Origin: Candidatus Zixiibacteriota bacterium
GTDB lineage: Bacteria; Zixibacteria; MSB-5A5; UBA10806; 4484-95
DNA: 64,000 nt
NCBI GenBank assembly: GCA_024231855.1
Contig: JAAEQD010000178.1
Coordinates: forward strand, 1 to 64,000
Direction of reading: 5' to 3'
The translations under genes were made by a program, and so were the position numbers. This document shows positions 61,075-64,000 of the stretch, piece by piece (the stretch's first letter is position 1; each line of letters starts with the position of its first letter). The notes beneath the pieces were generated by a model, which did not search any database, was not told the origin of the DNA, and was given only the letters and a program-made list of their open reading frames with translations.

Positions 61075-64000
61075 TTATTCTTCGCAGTTCGGCCAGCCAG
61101 CCGGCGCTTCCCCAGGCAGATCATCCGGAGTCAGCCAGGCTGGTGGATAATCCGGACAATGGCTTAACTCAGTCAGGCCTCGGAAATAATTCACGAGCCT
61201 GGTCACATCCGATCCTATAACCAAGCAGTCGCCGTTGGCATCGGCTGAAGCCCAGAAATAAACGGGAGCTATAACCGCAGTCGGATTATGCATCAAACAT
61301 GCTTGGCTGGATGGTATACTCCTGAAGTAGTTCACCAGGTAAGTGACATCACCACCAATTGCATGTGGCGGCCATACGCCATTGTACATATTGACGTCGC
61401 CGGGCAGATAGTTAAACCCTATGGTATTTATCACCGTATCAGTTATAACAGGATCATTAAAATCGAAATAAATAGAAGCCCAATTCATTATAATATCGCC
61501 TATCTGAATGTCCGCCATCGGGGCGACGATATACTCAATAAAACCGTGGCTACCCGGCTCATCCGCAATGCTATCAGGTAGGTTGATATCTTCAAACGTC
61601 CAGGTCAACTCTCTACCTGATATGCTCATGTTGTACGAGTGTAATGATGTACCGGTCATAACTGTACTTATATCTAGATTGTTATCAAGGGTATCGACAA
61701 TCACTACCTTGAATGCTGTATCATTACCGACATTCTGAAAATCTATATGGTATCTTAATGAAGTAGTAGCCGAAACACAACCTTCAGGATTAACAGATTT
61801 AACGTTCGGGTCAAGTGAACCGGTAACTTCGATATCATAAATATAACTATTATCATTAGGATTGACGTCACCGTCAACCGGCTCAATCATCGTTAAAGAT
61901 GAAAGAACCGTCCCAACCGGAACGGACGGGGGGACATATATTACAACCTGCAATCCCCATAAACAATCACCTGCGCCCAGATTGCAGTAATAATCTCCTG
62001 CCTCTAACAAGATCGGTCCCCAAGTAACGCTATGTGACCCCGGGTCGTAAAAACCATCGGAATAACAATCCACATAAACCACTTCTAACGGAAGATCAAT
62101 GGTAACCGTTGCCTCGATGTCTATAGTTCCCTTGTTTCTGGGTTGTACACCATATAGGGTTTGGTACCCTGGTCTGGCATTGAAACTGCTCGTTTGCACG
62201 CAAAGATCCTGGATGCCTATTAACTGCCTATTTCCAAAATCAAGATCAGTAAAATATCCTCCCTCTTCGAGCGTGACGCCATAATAAGGAGGAATCGATG
62301 GAACGGTTTGCTCCCAGTACGAACGGCCAATCTCGCTTACCACATACGTTCCTGGTTCAAGGCCCTCAAAGCCGTATACGCCATCTTGATCCGTTTCCTG
62401 TATCTGTAAAGGGTACTCACCGAATCGATCAAGCATTATTCGCCAACCTGCAATAGCCTGTTCTTCGGGATTAAATATACCATCATCGTTTTCATCATTA
62501 AACTTCAGTCCCGATATTGAATTAGGCGTAATTCCATTGAGTAAAACGGACACGTTGTTATCATCCCAATTTGTAACCGCCAATTCCAGATCGCCATCAC
62601 CATCGAGATCCGCGGCACAAACCGATGATGGAGCATCGCCCGCATTATAATAAATTGCCGGTTCGAATAAGCCATTGCCGTCATTCCGAAGTATAGAGAT
62701 GTTGTTTGAAGCCCAATTAGTTATAATGATATCTAGATCGCCATCGCCGTCAATATCTCCCACACAAATTGAATGGCCACCTTGTCCAATTGCATATGAT
62801 GAACTTTCACTAAAGGTCCCATCTCCACTATTTATCATAATTGAAACTTCATTAGTTGCCCAATCGGTAGTAGCTATATCAAGCAAATTATCATCATTTA
62901 AACAGGCAACGACAATTGTTGAATTTGCATGGCCAGGATAATCGTCTGTATCCCCAAAAACGCCATCCCCGATATTCGGGAGAATTGTAATTCCTAAATT
63001 AAAACTATCCGCAACGGCTATGTCGCAGTCTCCGTCATTATTAAGATCAGCGGCAAAAACTCCTACTGGAAAACTACCCGCAAGATATGATTGATATTCT
63101 GTAAATATGGCATTACCCTGATTCGTTAATACCATGATACTGTCGTTACCGCCGCTTTTCAAATTCGTTGTAACAATATCAAAATTAGCATCGCCATCTA
63201 CGTCAGCTGAAAAAACTGAGGACGGCTCCATTACTTCTAGAGGTAAAATTTCTGGTTCAAAAATGCCGTCGCCGTTGTTTATCAGGAGCGTCAAATTATT
63301 GTCATATGGATTCCCGGTTATTAAATCCAGATCATTATCCGCGTCAAAATCAGCGGCAAATACTGAACTTGCTCCCCAGGTCGTATTAGTGGAATAAGTG
63401 AGTTGTTCGGCAAATGTACCATCTCCATTATTTAATAATACCGAAATATCGTTCGAGCCCATATTTGTCGTTACCAGGTCAATATTTCCATCACCATTTA
63501 CATCTGCCGCGTAGATCGAGCGGGGATTATCGCCAACCGGGTTCGTTGAAGCATGAGAAAATAAACCTTCACTGGGTTCAGCCAGTGCGGTAAACGACCA
63601 GGAGTAACCGCTTTCCATGGGCACGCCATCATTTGACTCAATTCCGTCAGTTAGTATCACTGTTACCACTTCACCCGCCGCGAAATCTGAATCTAAATCA
63701 ATTGTCACCGTACGAGTTGGATTATCGTAACTGAATGCCCCATAGTATAAGCCCGTTAGATTCGAATGCACGACGAATGTCGAGCTGGTGAAAGTGGCTT
63801 CATCCATATCCAAATCGAAGGTTACCTCGATGTTAGCATTGACCGGAACGTTGAGTTCATTATGGGATGGGGAAGTAGACAGTATTTTTGGATCGGCTTC
63901 ATTTAGAATAATTCTTACACCACTATTATTAGTATATCCTGAGACTGCTATATCAACATCGCCATCGTTATCGAAATCCGCATAGCATATTGAGAAATTG
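61075..64000 (-). CDS. very large exported FG-GAP/VCBS repeat protein with dockerin-like C-terminus, 5' end outside window
   Basis: Open from its stop at 61075 to the right edge (over 970 residues). The upstream side enters as another FG-GAP repeat (A-D-F-D-N-D-G-D-V-D), so the start lies beyond the window. Order from the edge: part of an FG-GAP repeat, a Big_5-like Ig domain, seven FG-GAP/VCBS repeats with calcium-type D-x-D-x-D-G loops, and an SdrD B-like domain (I-S-G-L-K-F-N-D-E-N-D-D-G). A CARDB-like and a DUF11/DUF7619-like domain (D-P-N-V-K-S-V-N-P) follow. Last is the dockerin-like module ending GWPNCEE, which carries a 10-residue insertion before W-A-S-A-D-A-N-G-D-C. Probably a large surface protein that uses the same anchor or recognition tail as the 7.5-22 kb proteins. 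Confidence 0.85.
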   Translation of the reverse strand, partial: NFSICYADFDNDGDVDIAVSGYTNNSGVRIILNEADPKILSTSPSHNELNVPVNANIEVTFDLDMDEATFTSSTFVVHSNLTGLYYGAFSYDNPTRTVTIDLDSDFAAGEVVTVILTDGIESNDGVPMESGYSWSFTALAEPSEGLFSHASTNPVGDNPRSIYAADVNGDGNIDLVTTNMGSNDISVLLNNGDGTFAEQLTYSTNTTWGASSVFAADFDADNDLDLITGNPYDNNLTLLINNGDGIFEPEILPLEVMEPSSVFSADVDGDANFDIVTTNLKSGGNDSIMVLTNQGNAIFTEYQSYLAGSFPVGVFAADLNNDGDCDIAVADSFNLGITILPNIGDGVFGDTDDYPGHANSTIVVACLNDDNLLDIATTDWATNEVSIMINSGDGTFSESSSYAIGQGGHSICVGDIDGDGDLDIIITNWASNNISILRNDGNGLFEPAIYYNAGDAPSSVCAADLDGDGDLELAVTNWDDNNVSVLLNGITPNSISGLKFNDENDDGIFNPEEQAIAGWRIMLDRFGEYPLQIQETDQDGVYGFEGLEPGTYVVSEIGRSYWEQTVPSIPPYYGVTLEEGGYFTDLDFGNRQLIGIQDLCVQTSSFNARPGYQTLYGVQPRNKGTIDIEATVTIDLPLEVVYVDCYSDGFYDPGSHSVTWGPILLEAGDYYCNLGAGDCLWGLQVVIYVPPSVPVGTVLSSLTMIEPVDGDVNPNDNSYIYDIEVTGSLDPNVKSVNPEGCVSATTSLRYHIDFQNVGNDTAFKVVIVDTLDNNLDISTVMTGTSLHSYNMSISGRELTWTFEDINLPDSIADEPGSHGFIEYIVAPMADIQIGDIIMNWASIYFDFNDPVITDTVINTIGFNYLPGDVNMYNGVWPPHAIGGDVTYLVNYFRSIPSSQACLMHNPTAVIAPVYFWASADANGDCLVIGSDVTRLVNYFRGLTELSHCPDYPPAWLTPDDLPGEAPAGWPNCEE

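Overview
The window looks like a chromosomal segment of an uncultured Gram-negative bacterium of the FCB/Zixibacteria type. This is inferred from content, not from a marker gene. It has many secreted parallel beta-helix proteins that end either in a dockerin-like module with a WPP...GGDVTYLVNYFR signature or in a type IX (Por) secretion sorting domain. It also has outer-membrane lipoprotein genes (LPP20, LpoB), a LapA/LapB pair and strong GGAGG ribosome sites. Almost everything is on the minus strand; the exceptions are a two-gene plus-strand insert at 25.6-27.6 kb and tRNA-Gly at 57.1 kb.

Layout. 0-1.9 kb: three small paralogous proteins of unknown function with one membrane protein. 1.9-2.3 kb: palindromic elements, a terminator and tRNA-Pro(CGG). 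2.4-7.4 kb: a probable operon miaB - GAF/receiver regulator - thioesterase - radical SAM/SPASM. 7.5-25.2 kb: eight secreted proteins, seven with beta-helix domains and one with a beta-propeller-like repeat, most with their own sigma70-like promoter. 25.7-27.6 kb: a NodC/NodB-like glycosyltransferase and polysaccharide deacetylase pair. 27.7-30.3 kb: mutS. 30.4-34.2 kb: a locus of two proteins with identically spaced double zinc ribbons (one fused to a rhomboid protease) and four related small membrane proteins, built by duplication. 34.4-39.7 kb: a PilX-like protein, a SPOR/TPR protein, LapB, LapA and a secreted protein.

39.7-49.5 kb is a housekeeping run with many overlaps: DUF512 radical SAM - der - plsY - gpsA - xseB - dxs - nadK - recN - CDP-alcohol phosphatidyltransferase. 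The last gene seems to use a CTG start inside the recN stop. 49.5-51.7 kb: a TPR-array protein flanked by palindromic repeats. 51.7-56.9 kb: an envelope lipoprotein operon (two LPP20-like proteins, a FlgT-like protein, LpoB, a COG3014-like protein). 57.1-60.9 kb: tRNA-Gly(CCC), a decayed coding stretch, and a three-gene accessory operon made of a small membrane protein, an M48-type membrane metalloprotease and a Shedu-like (DUF4263) nuclease. 61.1-64.0 kb: a very large FG-GAP/dockerin-like protein that runs off the right edge.

The two loci with most promise as undescribed systems are the zinc-ribbon/rhomboid/four-helix membrane protein cluster (30.4-34.2 kb) and the Shedu-like nuclease with its metalloprotease and membrane partner (57.6-60.9 kb). 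The mixed use of dockerin-like modules with a conserved GWPNCE tail and of type IX sorting domains on one beta-helix family is the third point of interest.
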